From Ruminococcus sp. Marseille-P6503 (lineage in GTDB: Bacteria; Bacillota; Clostridia; Oscillospirales; Ruminococcaceae), in assembly GCF_900604945.1 (NCBI RefSeq), contig NZ_UWPB01000002.1, positions 1,178,001 through 1,242,000 on the forward strand: DNA of 64,000 nucleotides. The letters run 5' to 3'. Position numbers and translations under genes: made by a program. Under the pieces are notes generated by a model, which saw nothing but the letters and a program-made list of their open reading frames with translations, was not told where the DNA came from and ran no database searches. How positions within the stretch are numbered: the stretch's first letter is position 1; the number at the start of each line of letters is the position of its first letter. Of the stretch, positions 8,455-16,269 are shown one piece after another.

Positions 8455-9534
8455 TTGTCCACATTGCTGGAATATAAATGTCCTTGCTGCGGAGGCGCTA
8501 TAGAATTCAACGCGTCGGTTCAGAAGATGAAATGTCCCTACTGCGATACGGAATTTGATATGGACACGCTGAAAGCCTACGACGATGAGCTTAAAGCCGA
8601 CAAGCCCGAAAGCATGGAATGGGACGATGATATAGGGGGTCAGTGGCAGGAAGGCGAGCAGGAGGGAATGCTCGTTTACATATGTGAATCCTGCGGAGGA
8701 GAAATAGTAGCAGACGAGAATACCGCCGCTTCAAGCTGTCCTTTCTGCGGTAATCCGGTCGTTATGAAATGTCAGTTTTCCGGGGATCTGCGCCCTGATT
8801 ACGTTATTCCCTTCAAGCTTGACAAAAAGGCGGCGAAGGAGGCGCTCAGCAAGCATTTCCGCGGAAAAAAGCTGCTTCCTAAGGTGTTCAAGGACGAAAA
8901 TCATATCGACGAGATAAAAGGCGTTTATGTGCCGTTCTGGCTGTTCGACGCCGAAGCGGACGCCGACGTTACTTATAACGCGACTAAAGTGCGCCGTTGG
9001 AGCGACAGCAGATATAATTACAAGGAAACCAGTCATTATCTTGTGTCGCGCGCCGGAAATATCGGCTTTGAAAGAGTTCCTGTAGACGGCTCGTCAAAAA
9101 TGGACGATACGCTTATGGAGTCGATAGAGCCTTTCAATTTCAATGACGCGGCGGATTTTCAGACAGCTTATCTTGCGGGCTATCTGGCGGATAAGTACGA
9201 CGTTACTGCGGAGCAGAGCAAGGACCGTGCAAACCAGAGAATAAGAAAAAGCACCGAGGACGCTTTCAGGAATACCGTAAAGGGCTACAGTACGGTCATA
9301 ACGCAGAATTCCAGCGTGCGTCTTTCGGGAAATACGGTAAAGTACGCTCTTTATCCGGTGTGGGTACTGACTACTTCATGGAAAGAAAACAGCTACATAT
9401 TCGCTATGAACGGTCAGACTGGCAAGATGGTCGGCAATCTTCCTCTTGACAAAGGCGCGTTCGCACGCTGGTTTCTCGGCGTTTTTGCGGGCGTGTCCAT
9501 TGTGGCTTCAATACTTGGTCTTTTGTTTATGTAA
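8455..9534 (+). CDS. YdjG-like zinc-ribbon membrane-associated protein
   Basis: About 359 residues. The N-terminus carries two TFIIB/rubredoxin-like zinc ribbons (CPCCGG...CPYC and CESCGG...CPFCG). A middle region of unknown fold follows (DYVIPFKLDKKAAKEA, VYVPFWLFDAEADADV), and the C-terminus is a single hydrophobic helix (FLGVFAGVSIVASILGLLFM). This architecture matches YdjG-type proteins. TTG 8455 is chosen because GAGGTGA lies 5 bases upstream; the alternative GTG 8446 overlaps that site. It follows the SPFH gene by 40 bases and precedes the TPM gene by 12, so the three form an operon. Confidence 0.78.
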   Translation: MSTLLEYKCPCCGGAIEFNASVQKMKCPYCDTEFDMDTLKAYDDELKADKPESMEWDDDIGGQWQEGEQEGMLVYICESCGGEIVADENTAASSCPFCGNPVVMKCQFSGDLRPDYVIPFKLDKKAAKEALSKHFRGKKLLPKVFKDENHIDEIKGVYVPFWLFDAEADADVTYNATKVRRWSDSRYNYKETSHYLVSRAGNIGFERVPVDGSSKMDDTLMESIEPFNFNDAADFQTAYLAGYLADKYDVTAEQSKDRANQRIRKSTEDAFRNTVKGYSTVITQNSSVRLSGNTVKYALYPVWVLTTSWKENSYIFAMNGQTGKMVGNLPLDKGAFARWFLGVFAGVSIVASILGLLFM

Positions 9535-9546
9535 GGGGGAGAACAG

Positions 9547-10347
9547 ATGAGAAAAATTGCTGCTGTAATTATGGCGCTTTCAGCGTGCGCGGTCTGCGCT
9601 TTTTCGGTTTCCGCCGAAAACAGCGATAAGGTTGTCGATAATGCCTCGCTTCTTACCGATTCACAGGAACAGGAGCTTGAGGATAAGCTCAGCGAGCTTG
9701 CCGACAGATACGACTGCGACGTTGTAATAGTCACCGCGGATACTATAGACGGAAAAACTCCTATGGCTTATGCCGACGATTATTTTGACTACAACGACTA
9801 TGGAATCGGAAGCGGACGCGACGGCGTTCTGTTTTTGCTGAGCATGGAGGACCGCGACTGGTGGATATCTACCACAGGGGAAGGCATAGATATTTTCACC
9901 GACTACGGTATTCAGTTTATCGGCGGAGAAATGCTTCCTGACCTGAGCGACGGAAATTATTATGAGGCTTTCTGCACCTTTGCCGAGCTTTCCGACGATT
10001 TTATGAAGCAGGCTCAGGACGGAAGACCATATGATACAAATAATAAGTATAAAACCGCGGGTGACAAAATCAAGATCGTTCTTATTTCAGCCGGAATAGG
10101 TATCGTTGCCGCGCTTATCGTTACCCTCAGCCTTAAAGGACAGCTTAAGTCAGTCAAGCCGAATAATCAGGCGAAGGATTATATACGTCAGGGAAGCATG
10201 AAGCTGACGTCAAGCAGAGACGTTTTTCTGTACAAAAATGTGGACAGAACAGTGAGGCAGTCCTCGGGAAGCTCCGGCTCCGGCGGAAGCAGCACTCACA
10301 CGAGTTCCTCCGGAGCGAGCCACGGCGGCGGAGGCGGAAAGTTCTGA
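9547..10347 (+). CDS. TPM-domain (YgcG/YdjH-like) exported membrane protein
   Basis: 266 residues: signal peptide (residues 1-23), then a TPM domain (PF04536) over ~25-165 with VVDNASLLTDSQEQELEDKL and the RDGVLFLLSMEDRDWWIST core. A transmembrane helix near 175-195 is followed by a cytoplasmic tail ending in a Ser/Gly-rich stretch (SSGASHGGGGGKF), a frequent end of this family. TPM domains occur in photosystem II repair factors and in Bacillus YdjH; the biochemical activity in bacteria is unsettled. As the last gene of the SPFH operon it probably supplies an extracytoplasmic part of the same membrane complex (inference). Confidence 0.82.
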   Translation: MRKIAAVIMALSACAVCAFSVSAENSDKVVDNASLLTDSQEQELEDKLSELADRYDCDVVIVTADTIDGKTPMAYADDYFDYNDYGIGSGRDGVLFLLSMEDRDWWISTTGEGIDIFTDYGIQFIGGEMLPDLSDGNYYEAFCTFAELSDDFMKQAQDGRPYDTNNKYKTAGDKIKIVLISAGIGIVAALIVTLSLKGQLKSVKPNNQAKDYIRQGSMKLTSSRDVFLYKNVDRTVRQSSGSSGSGGSSTHTSSSGASHGGGGGKF

Positions 10348-10357
10348 TCGTTTTTTG

Positions 10358-10391
10358 GCGGAATGTAACTGCACATTCCGCTTTCTTTTTT
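10358..10391 (+). terminator. Intrinsic terminator of the SPFH operon
   Basis: GCGGAATGT (10358-10366) pairs with ACATTCCGC (10373-10381) around a 6-base loop, followed by TTTCTTTTTT. Confidence 0.9.
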
Positions 10392-10474
10392 AAAAGACGG
10401 CTTTGACGTAAAATCTGTTTGAGTATCCCTTGTACGGCGAATGCAATGTATTGTCTAAAAAATTGTATTCGGGG

Positions 10475-10502
10475 TTGTTTTTGAGGAATTTTATGATATA
10501 AT
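10475..10502 (+). promoter_or_regulatory. Probable promoter of the cardiolipin synthase gene
   Basis: TTGTTT (10475-10480), 16 bases, TATAAT (10497-10502). Supports a start downstream of the ATG at 10520. Confidence 0.55.
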
Positions 10503-10576
10503 AATCTATAGGCGCTGCCATGGGGCTTATGCGCGGAATTGCTCATATTTACTCGTATGCGGGATGGAATGATAAG

Positions 10577-12106
10577 ATGAGATATATAAAAGCGTTCTTT
10601 AACAGGGTTTTTATAACGGCGCTGCTGATTTTGATTCAGGCCGGATGGTTTGTGCTGTTTTTTATGAAGCTTACGGCGTACTCGCATTGGACAGGGGCGT
10701 TTTTCTCGCTGCTGAGCCTGATAATAGCTGTAAGGATCATAGGGAAGGACGAAAATTCGGATTACAAAATATCCTGGATTGTGCTTATAACTATTCTTCC
10801 TCTTTTCGGAGGACTGCTGTATCTGTGCTTCGGAAATAAAAAGCCGTCTAAGAAAATGCGGAAAAAGCTGGACAAGACCCATAACGAATATCTTTCTCAG
10901 TATGTTCAGGACGAGAAGATAATGAACGGTATTAAAAGGGATAATCTGAGGATAGGAGAAATAAGCGGCTATCTTCAGAAATTCAGCGGGTTTCCCGTGT
11001 ATTCAGGCACTAAAACCAAGTATTACCCCATAGGCGAGGAGATGTTTGAGGATATGCTTGCCGAGCTTGAAAGGGCGGAGCATTTTATTTTCCTTGAGTA
11101 CTTTATAATTGACGACGGGCTGATGTGGGGAAAGACTCTGGATATTCTGAAAAGAAAGGCGGCGCAGGGAGTTGATGTCCGGCTTATGTACGATGATTTC
11201 GGCTCGCTCTTTCTTCTGCCCAAGGATTTTGCAGAGCAGATGGAATCGCTGGGCATAAAGTGCATGGCGTTCAACCCGCTGGTACCGTTTATTTCCGCTG
11301 TAATGAACAACCGGGATCATAGAAAGATACTTGTGATTGACGGACATACCGGATTTACAGGAGGAATAAATCTGGCAGACGAATATATCAACCGTATCCA
11401 TCCTCACGGGCATTGGAAGGATACTGGAATAATGCTCAAGGGCGAGGCCGTGTGGAGCTTTACGCTCATGTTCCTTGAAATGTGGACAAGCTTCCGGCAC
11501 GAGGATATATGCTTTGACGATTACAAGCCGTTCAGGTGGCGCAAGGAGCGGTTTAAGGACGACGGCTTTGTTCAGCCCTTCAGCGATACTCCTCTTGACG
11601 ATGAAAACGTCGGGGAAAACGTATATATTGAGATGCTCAATCAGGCGGAGGATTACGTTTATATTTTTACTCCCTATCTTATTCCCGACAACGAAATGAA
11701 AACGGCAATGCGCCTTGCGGCGAAACGGGGCGTTGACGTCAGGATCGTTACGCCTAAGATAGCCGATAAGAAAATGGTGCACAGGCTTACCAGATCCTAT
11801 TACAGACCTCTTCTTAAAGCCGGAGTGAGGATTTATGAGTATACGCCGGGATTTATTCACGCCAAAAGCTGCGTGTGCGACGATACCGCTGGAGTTGTGG
11901 GAACTATAAATATGGATTTCCGCAGCCTTTACCTGCATTTTGAGTGCGCGGCGTTCTTTTATAAATCGTCTGCCGTAATGCAGCTTAAGGAGGATTCGCT
12001 GGATACTATTGCCCGCAGCGAGGAGGTGTCGGAGGATATCTGCTCGAAAGGATTTTTTTCGACGCTTCTGGATTCTCTGCTTAGGCTGATAGCGCCGCTG
12101 TTTTAG
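10577..12106 (+). CDS. cls: Cardiolipin synthase (PLD superfamily)
   Basis: About 509 residues from ATG 10577. Two N-terminal membrane helices (residues ~1-60) are followed by the PLDN-like segment (VLITILPLFGGLLYLCFG) and two HKD motifs: HRKILVIDGHTGFTGGIN and HAKSCVCDDTAGVVGTIN. The enzyme condenses two phosphatidylglycerol molecules into cardiolipin at the inner face of the membrane through a phospho-histidine intermediate. Length and layout are standard for the family. A longer form starting at 10520 is possible, but that ATG has no ribosome binding site and lies very close to the -10 box. Confidence 0.92.
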   Translation: MRYIKAFFNRVFITALLILIQAGWFVLFFMKLTAYSHWTGAFFSLLSLIIAVRIIGKDENSDYKISWIVLITILPLFGGLLYLCFGNKKPSKKMRKKLDKTHNEYLSQYVQDEKIMNGIKRDNLRIGEISGYLQKFSGFPVYSGTKTKYYPIGEEMFEDMLAELERAEHFIFLEYFIIDDGLMWGKTLDILKRKAAQGVDVRLMYDDFGSLFLLPKDFAEQMESLGIKCMAFNPLVPFISAVMNNRDHRKILVIDGHTGFTGGINLADEYINRIHPHGHWKDTGIMLKGEAVWSFTLMFLEMWTSFRHEDICFDDYKPFRWRKERFKDDGFVQPFSDTPLDDENVGENVYIEMLNQAEDYVYIFTPYLIPDNEMKTAMRLAAKRGVDVRIVTPKIADKKMVHRLTRSYYRPLLKAGVRIYEYTPGFIHAKSCVCDDTAGVVGTINMDFRSLYLHFECAAFFYKSSAVMQLKEDSLDTIARSEEVSEDICSKGFFSTLLDSLLRLIAPLF

Positions 12107-12320
12107 TCCAAGGCGGCACTTATTCGGAACAAGCTGAGAAAGCTGTCTTTACAAGCTCAAACGTTCGGTATTCTGCGGCGCTTTATTTATGACGCGCTGA
12201 AAATTAATTGAAATAAGCCGAGCGTTTCTGCGTGCGATTGCCCTGCCCGCGGCAGAATATGCATATATATTGTAAAGACAGGTTATATAATACTGATGAT
12301 AATTAATAAGGATAATTAAA

Positions 12321-13016
12321 ATGGATAATGTAGATTACAGCGCACAGGAGTTTGAGGCGTATGCGGATTCTTCCTTTGGGATAGATATACGCTGCTATAT
12401 GAATCAGATGCAGACTTACAAGGCCGGTATAAAGGAAATACGCACAAAACTTGAAATTCTTGACGAGGAGTTTCAGACTAAGTTTTCCTATAATCCGATT
12501 CATCATATCGAGTCGCGGCTGAAGTCCTTTAAAAGCATAGCTGCCAAGGCAAAAGAAAAAGGGATCTCTCTTACGATCCCGAATATGAGGAACAGCATAA
12601 CCGATATTGCCGGAATAAGAGTGATATGTAATTATATAGACGATATTTACAGAGTAGAAGAGCTTTTGCTTAAGCAGAACGACGTAACGCTGCTTAGAAG
12701 GCGGGACTACATAAAGAAGCCCAAGGCGTCGGGATACCAGAGTCTGCACCTGCTGGTGGAAATTCCCGTGTTTCTTTCGGACGGGGGAGTTCCTGTTCCG
12801 GTCGAGATACAGATAAGAACGATAGCGATGGATTTCTGGGCCAGTCTTGAGCATAAGCTGAAATACAAGGCGGACAGCGAGGTGGACGAGGATCTTCGGT
12901 ATCGTCTGAAGATCTGCGCGGTGGCGATTCAGGAGCTGGACAACGAAATGCAGGAGATAAATAACTGCATCAGGAGCCGACGGGAAGCTGACGCGGATCG
13001 TTTCAGCAGAGCCTAG
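12321..13016 (+). CDS. Small alarmone synthetase, RelA/SpoT domain GTP pyrophosphokinase
   Basis: 231 residues, a single RelA/SpoT synthetase domain without hydrolase, TGS or ACT domains. Recognisable blocks include ITDIAGIRVICNYIDDIYRV, the KKPKASGYQSLHL substrate loop and VEIQIRTIAMDFWASLEHK, containing the catalytic Glu-x-Gln and the conserved EHK. It transfers pyrophosphate from ATP to GDP or GTP to give (p)ppGpp. Length and lack of regulatory domains match RelQ/RelP-type synthetases, whose activity is usually set by transcription and oligomerisation. It stands alone between cls and the MoxR gene. Confidence 0.9.
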   Translation: MDNVDYSAQEFEAYADSSFGIDIRCYMNQMQTYKAGIKEIRTKLEILDEEFQTKFSYNPIHHIESRLKSFKSIAAKAKEKGISLTIPNMRNSITDIAGIRVICNYIDDIYRVEELLLKQNDVTLLRRRDYIKKPKASGYQSLHLLVEIPVFLSDGGVPVPVEIQIRTIAMDFWASLEHKLKYKADSEVDEDLRYRLKICAVAIQELDNEMQEINNCIRSRREADADRFSRA

Positions 13017-13124
13017 CGTCTGCGCAGTGAGTTTTAAAAAATGGTATACAGTTTTTTGATTTTTACGAAAATGACATATATAAAGCCTTTTATTTGTTGA
13101 AAATGCTGAAAAATTCATAATATG

Positions 13125-13154
13125 TTGACAACGCTTTTGTAAATAGTGTATAAT
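13125..13154 (+). promoter_or_regulatory. Strong sigma-A promoter of the MoxR-type ATPase gene
   Basis: TTGACA (13125-13130), 18-base spacer, TATAAT (13149-13154). Transcription would start near 13161, inside the 5' edge of the hairpin described next. Confidence 0.8.
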
Positions 13155-13158
13155 AAAA

Positions 13159-13212
13159 CTTGCGGTATGATGCCGAGCGTTTTTGTTCGGTAATCATGCG
13201 GTAAGTATTTTT
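13159..13212 (+). promoter_or_regulatory. Attenuator-like hairpin at the 5' end of the MoxR transcript
   Basis: Outer arms 13159-13171 and 13193-13205 pair over 13 positions with one mismatch and two G-U pairs. The inner CCGAGC/GTTCGG continues the stem. A TATTTTT tract follows at once, as in a transcription terminator, 60 bases before the start codon. It may be a conditional terminator or a 5' stabilising hairpin. Confidence 0.5.
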
Positions 13213-13273
13213 CAGCGCAGAGCTTTCCGTGACTTCGCCGCGCCTGTTAAAAAATTATAACGGAGGAGAATAT

Positions 13274-14782
13274 ATGAATATAAAAGAAGCCAAGCAGCAG
13301 ATACAGAACGCGATCACTGCTTATCTTATGAAAGACGAATTCGGTGAATACAGAATTCCGGTCGAAAGGCAGCGCCCCGTGCTTCTTATGGGTGCGCCGG
13401 GTATAGGAAAAACCGCTATTATGGAGCAGATAGCTCAGGAAACCGGAATAAGCCTTGTAGCCTATTCAATGACTCATCATACCCGTGAATCCGCGCTGGG
13501 ACTTCCTCAGATCGTACATAGAAATTATACCGGAGTTGATTTTCAGATTTCCGAATATACAATGAGCGAGATTATTGCTTCGCTTTATGATACCATAGAG
13601 GCAACGGGTATAAAGGAAGGTATACTGTTCCTTGACGAGATCAACTGCGTAGCTGAATCGCTTGCCCCCGCTATGCTTCAGTTTTTGCAATACAAAACCT
13701 TCGGCAAGCACCAGATACCTGCCGGCTGGGTTGTATGCACGGCGGGAAACCCCCCGGAATATAATAAGTCTGTAAACGATTTCGACGTTGTTACCCTCGA
13801 CCGTCTTAAAAGAGTAGAGGTTGAGCCTGACTTTAAGATCTGGAAGGATTACGCCTATAAGCAGCATATCCATACCGCCATAGTTTGTTATCTTGAAAGC
13901 CGCGAGGAGGATTTTTATCATGTCGGCAGCGCGGTATCGGGAGAGATAGTGAGCTTCGTTACCGCCAGAGGCTGGGAGGATCTTTCCGAAATGCTCCTTT
14001 TGTATGAGGAGGGCGGAATTGATGTCGACAGCACCCTTGTAGCGCAGTATATACAGGACGACGATATTACAGAGCGTTTTATGCAGTACTATACGCTTTA
14101 TGTAGAGTACTACAATAAATATATGGTTGACGATATCCTTGAGGGAAACGTTACCGAAGAGATTATCAACGCCGCCCACGACGCTCAGGGCGACGAAAAG
14201 CGTCTGCTGTTCGGAATGATAATAGAAAGCGTTTCAAGAAGCATGAAGGAAAGTCTTGAAATGGAGAAGATGCTGAAAGAGCTCCAGCCTATTCTCCAGG
14301 ATACTATTGTTAAGCTGAACGCTAATTTTTCAAACCGCGAAATACTCAGCCATCACATAATGGACGAGCAGTCGAAGCTTCAGAAGCTGACAAGGGCGAA
14401 GGTTATTTCTCCGGCTAACAAAAGAGTAATGCACTGGATTATTTACAGCCTGGGAATATATATGGACAAGACTACGAAATGCCGTGACAATATGAGGGCG
14501 GTCCAGACCGTTATTCAGGAATTTACGGCGTCTATGAACAGAATGAAGGCCGTCACTGACGGGGCTATAAAGAAAATGCAGAACGCTTTTACCTTTGTAG
14601 AGGCTGTTTACGATAAAGGCAGGGAGATGGTCACGCTTTACAACGAGCTGAAGCAGAGCTATCATTCAAGAGTGTTTATGAAGAAATACGGCTTCAAGGA
14701 TTACTGCGGCGGTTCTGTCAGCGGAGCTGATTACAGTCAGATAGAAAAGCTTGCGCTTGATCCCAATCCGCCTCAGATGTAA
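13274..14782 (+). CDS. MoxR-like AAA+ ATPase, orphan
   Basis: 502 residues from ATG 13274, 3 bases after CGGAGGAGAA; the longer open frame to 13229 lacks a site. The N-terminal ~260 residues are a MoxR/AAA_5 ATPase with Walker A GAPGIGKT (40-47), Walker B GILFLDEIN (D121/E122) and sensor-1 region VVCTAGNPPEYN, plus an Arg-containing VTLDRLKRVE. The C-terminal ~240 residues are mostly helical and Lys/Met/Glu-rich, without a recognised domain. MoxR ATPases act as chaperones with VWA-domain partners that mature metal enzymes or complexes; no VWA gene is present here, so the client is unknown. Confidence 0.8.
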   Translation: MNIKEAKQQIQNAITAYLMKDEFGEYRIPVERQRPVLLMGAPGIGKTAIMEQIAQETGISLVAYSMTHHTRESALGLPQIVHRNYTGVDFQISEYTMSEIIASLYDTIEATGIKEGILFLDEINCVAESLAPAMLQFLQYKTFGKHQIPAGWVVCTAGNPPEYNKSVNDFDVVTLDRLKRVEVEPDFKIWKDYAYKQHIHTAIVCYLESREEDFYHVGSAVSGEIVSFVTARGWEDLSEMLLLYEEGGIDVDSTLVAQYIQDDDITERFMQYYTLYVEYYNKYMVDDILEGNVTEEIINAAHDAQGDEKRLLFGMIIESVSRSMKESLEMEKMLKELQPILQDTIVKLNANFSNREILSHHIMDEQSKLQKLTRAKVISPANKRVMHWIIYSLGIYMDKTTKCRDNMRAVQTVIQEFTASMNRMKAVTDGAIKKMQNAFTFVEAVYDKGREMVTLYNELKQSYHSRVFMKKYGFKDYCGGSVSGADYSQIEKLALDPNPPQM

Positions 14783-14826
14783 AATAACGGGTAAGGGAGC
14801 AAAAATAAAAAATCTGAAAAAAACAC

Positions 14827-14855
14827 TTGACAAAGCTGAAAAAGTAGTGTATACT
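14827..14855 (+). promoter_or_regulatory. Consensus sigma-A promoter of infC-rpmI-rplT
   Basis: TTGACA (14827-14832), 17-base spacer, TATACT (14850-14855). It lies 45 bases after the MoxR stop and drives the leader below. Confidence 0.9.
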
Positions 14856-14861
14856 ATATTG

Positions 14862-14985
14862 GAAACAAAGCAGAACCTGATCCGTTCTCACCTCAAGCGT
14901 CTTTTAAGTGAAGAGGTCAACATGATTTTTGCGTTTACGTAACAGTTATGCGGGTACGGATTATTTCTGTGCCCGTTTTTATGTT
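14862..14985 (+). ncRNA. Ribosomal protein L20 leader (autoregulatory attenuator)
   Basis: Between the promoter and infC lies a structured leader with the landmarks GTTCTCACCT (around 14883) and GAGGTCAACA (around 14913), which I recognise from L20/IF3 leaders of Firmicutes (RF00558-like). It ends in a terminator: arms 14951-14960 and 14966-14975 (10 pairs, two G-U) followed by TTTTT. In Bacillus, L20 binds such a leader and promotes termination, adjusting operon output to free L20. Recognition is from memory of landmarks and gene context, not a covariance model. Confidence 0.8.
14951..14985 (+). terminator. Attenuator terminator in the L20 leader
   Basis: CGGGTACGGA (14951-14960) pairs with TCTGTGCCCG (14966-14975) around TTATT; TTTTT follows. 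It sits upstream of infC, so read-through must be regulated. Confidence 0.85.
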
Positions 14986-15011
14986 TTATTTTATTTTGGA
15001 GGTGCTGTGTC

Positions 15012-15533
15012 ATTAGCAACAACAAAGAACATCAGATCAACGAAGAGATCCGCGACAAAGAGCTTCGCGTGATCGACGTTGACGGTGCCCAGCTGGGCAT
15101 ATTATCTGCAAAGGAAGCTCTTGAAATCGCTTTCAAGAAGGATCTGGACCTTGTAAAGATCGCTCCTCAGGCCACGCCGCCCGTATGCCGTATTATGGAC
15201 TACGGAAAATTCTGCTTTGAGAAGTCGAAGCGTGAAAAGGAAGCAAAGAAGAATCAGAAGGTTATTGATATAAAGGAAGTAAGAATGTCCTCTACCATCG
15301 ATACTCATGACTTCAATACAAAGGTCAATCAGGCAGTCAAGTTTTTAAAGGGCGGCGACAAGCTGAAGGTGTCGGTTCGTTTCAGAAAAAGAACCGTTGC
15401 TCATCCTCAGTTCGGCGAAGAGCTGCTTACTAAATTCAAGGATGCCGTTGCAGAGGTTGGCGTTGTTGACAAGCCGTCTAAAATGGAGGGACGCAGCTTG
15501 GTTATGTTCGTTTCTCCCAAAAACAGCAAGTAA
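15012..15533 (+). CDS. infC: Translation initiation factor IF-3
   Basis: 173 residues with the expected N-terminal block (QINEEIRDKELRVIDVDGAQLGI), basic linker and C-terminal IF3 domain (KEVRMSSTIDTHDF, KVSVRFRKRTVAHP). IF3 binds the 30S subunit, discriminates against wrong start codons and prevents premature 50S joining. No ATG, GTG or TTG fits: the family N-terminus runs upstream of GTG 15069, and the ribosome binding site GGAGGTG (14998-15004) stands 7 bases before ATT at 15012. Initiation at AUU is a known trait of infC in which IF3 represses its own translation. First gene of infC-rpmI-rplT. Confidence 0.95.
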   Translation: MSNNKEHQINEEIRDKELRVIDVDGAQLGILSAKEALEIAFKKDLDLVKIAPQATPPVCRIMDYGKFCFEKSKREKEAKKNQKVIDIKEVRMSSTIDTHDFNTKVNQAVKFLKGGDKLKVSVRFRKRTVAHPQFGEELLTKFKDAVAEVGVVDKPSKMEGRSLVMFVSPKNSK

Positions 15534-15557
15534 AATATTTAAGGAGGATAAATTTTT

Positions 15558-15755
15558 ATGCCAAAGATCAAAACACATTCAGGCGCTAAAAAGCGTTTTT
15601 CTGTAACAGGCAGCGGAAAGGTTAAGTTCCAGCACACAAACAAAAGACATAGACTTACGCAGAAGGCTCATAAGCGCAAGAGGATTCTCCGCGGCGCCGC
15701 ATATGCAGACGATTCAAACATCAAGAACATCAAGGCGCTCGTACCTTACAAATAA
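15558..15755 (+). CDS. rpmI: 50S ribosomal protein L35
   Basis: 65 residues, the standard length; starts MPKIKTHSGAKKRFSVTGSG with the usual very basic body (HTNKRHRLTQKAHKRKR). Component of the large subunit. A strong AAGGAGG precedes the ATG. It lies 24 bases after infC and 50 before rplT, the invariant operon order. Confidence 0.97.
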   Translation: MPKIKTHSGAKKRFSVTGSGKVKFQHTNKRHRLTQKAHKRKRILRGAAYADDSNIKNIKALVPYK

Positions 15756-15805
15756 TACGGGTTGTAGGGATAAGACATTAATCTAAATTTCAGGAGGTAA
15801 TAACT

Positions 15806-16159
15806 ATGGCTCGTATAAAGGGAGCAATGATGACTCGTAAGAGAAGAAATAAAACTCTGAAGCTTGCAAAGGGCTATTTCGGCGCGAAGAGCAAGCATTT
15901 TAAGATGGCTAAGCAGGCCGTAATGAAATCCGGTCAGTACGCTTACATCGGAAGAAAGCAGAAGAAGAGAGATTTCAGAAAGCTCTGGATCACAAGAATC
16001 TCCGCTGCCGCAAAGCTTAACGGTATGAACTACTCCACATTTATGAACGGAGTAAACAAGGCGGGCATTACTCTTAACAGAAAGATGCTTTCCGAGATCG
16101 CAATCAACGATCCTGCCGGCTTTACAGCAATCGTTGAGAAGGCTAAGGCTGCTCTTTAA
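15806..16159 (+). CDS. rplT: 50S ribosomal protein L20
   Basis: 117 residues: [20 protein letters not shown] start, [15 protein letters not shown] and [19 protein letters not shown] blocks, all typical. L20 is needed early in 50S assembly and is the probable repressor acting at the upstream leader. AGGAGGT precedes the ATG. Last gene of the operon, followed by a terminator. Confidence 0.97.
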   Translation: MARIKGAMMTRKRRNKTLKLAKGYFGAKSKHFKMAKQAVMKSGQYAYIGRKQKKRDFRKLWITRISAAAKLNGMNYSTFMNGVNKAGITLNRKMLSEIAINDPAGFTAIVEKAKAAL

Positions 16160-16168
16160 TACGATTTT

Positions 16169-16202
16169 AACACGCACGTTTTAAAGACTTGCGTGTTTTG
16201 TT
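16169..16202 (+). terminator. Intrinsic terminator of infC-rpmI-rplT
   Basis: AACACGCA (16169-16176) pairs with TGCGTGTT (16190-16197), followed by TTGTTG. Confidence 0.75.
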
Positions 16203-16269
16203 GTATATGACCGCAACTTGCGCCGCCGCTTGATAAATAGCCGATCTGTAAATGTAAAGGAAACGGAGC

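Noticed and set aside
7857-8510. 217-codon minus-strand frame opposite the SPFH gene
   Set aside because: Low-complexity Leu/Arg-rich antisense of the zinc-ribbon and repeat region.
12107-12320. Candidate terminator and promoter between cls and the alarmone synthetase gene
   Set aside because: Only imperfect repeats (ATTCGGAAC, GTTCGGTAT) and a TATAAT without a clear -35 box; too weak to list.
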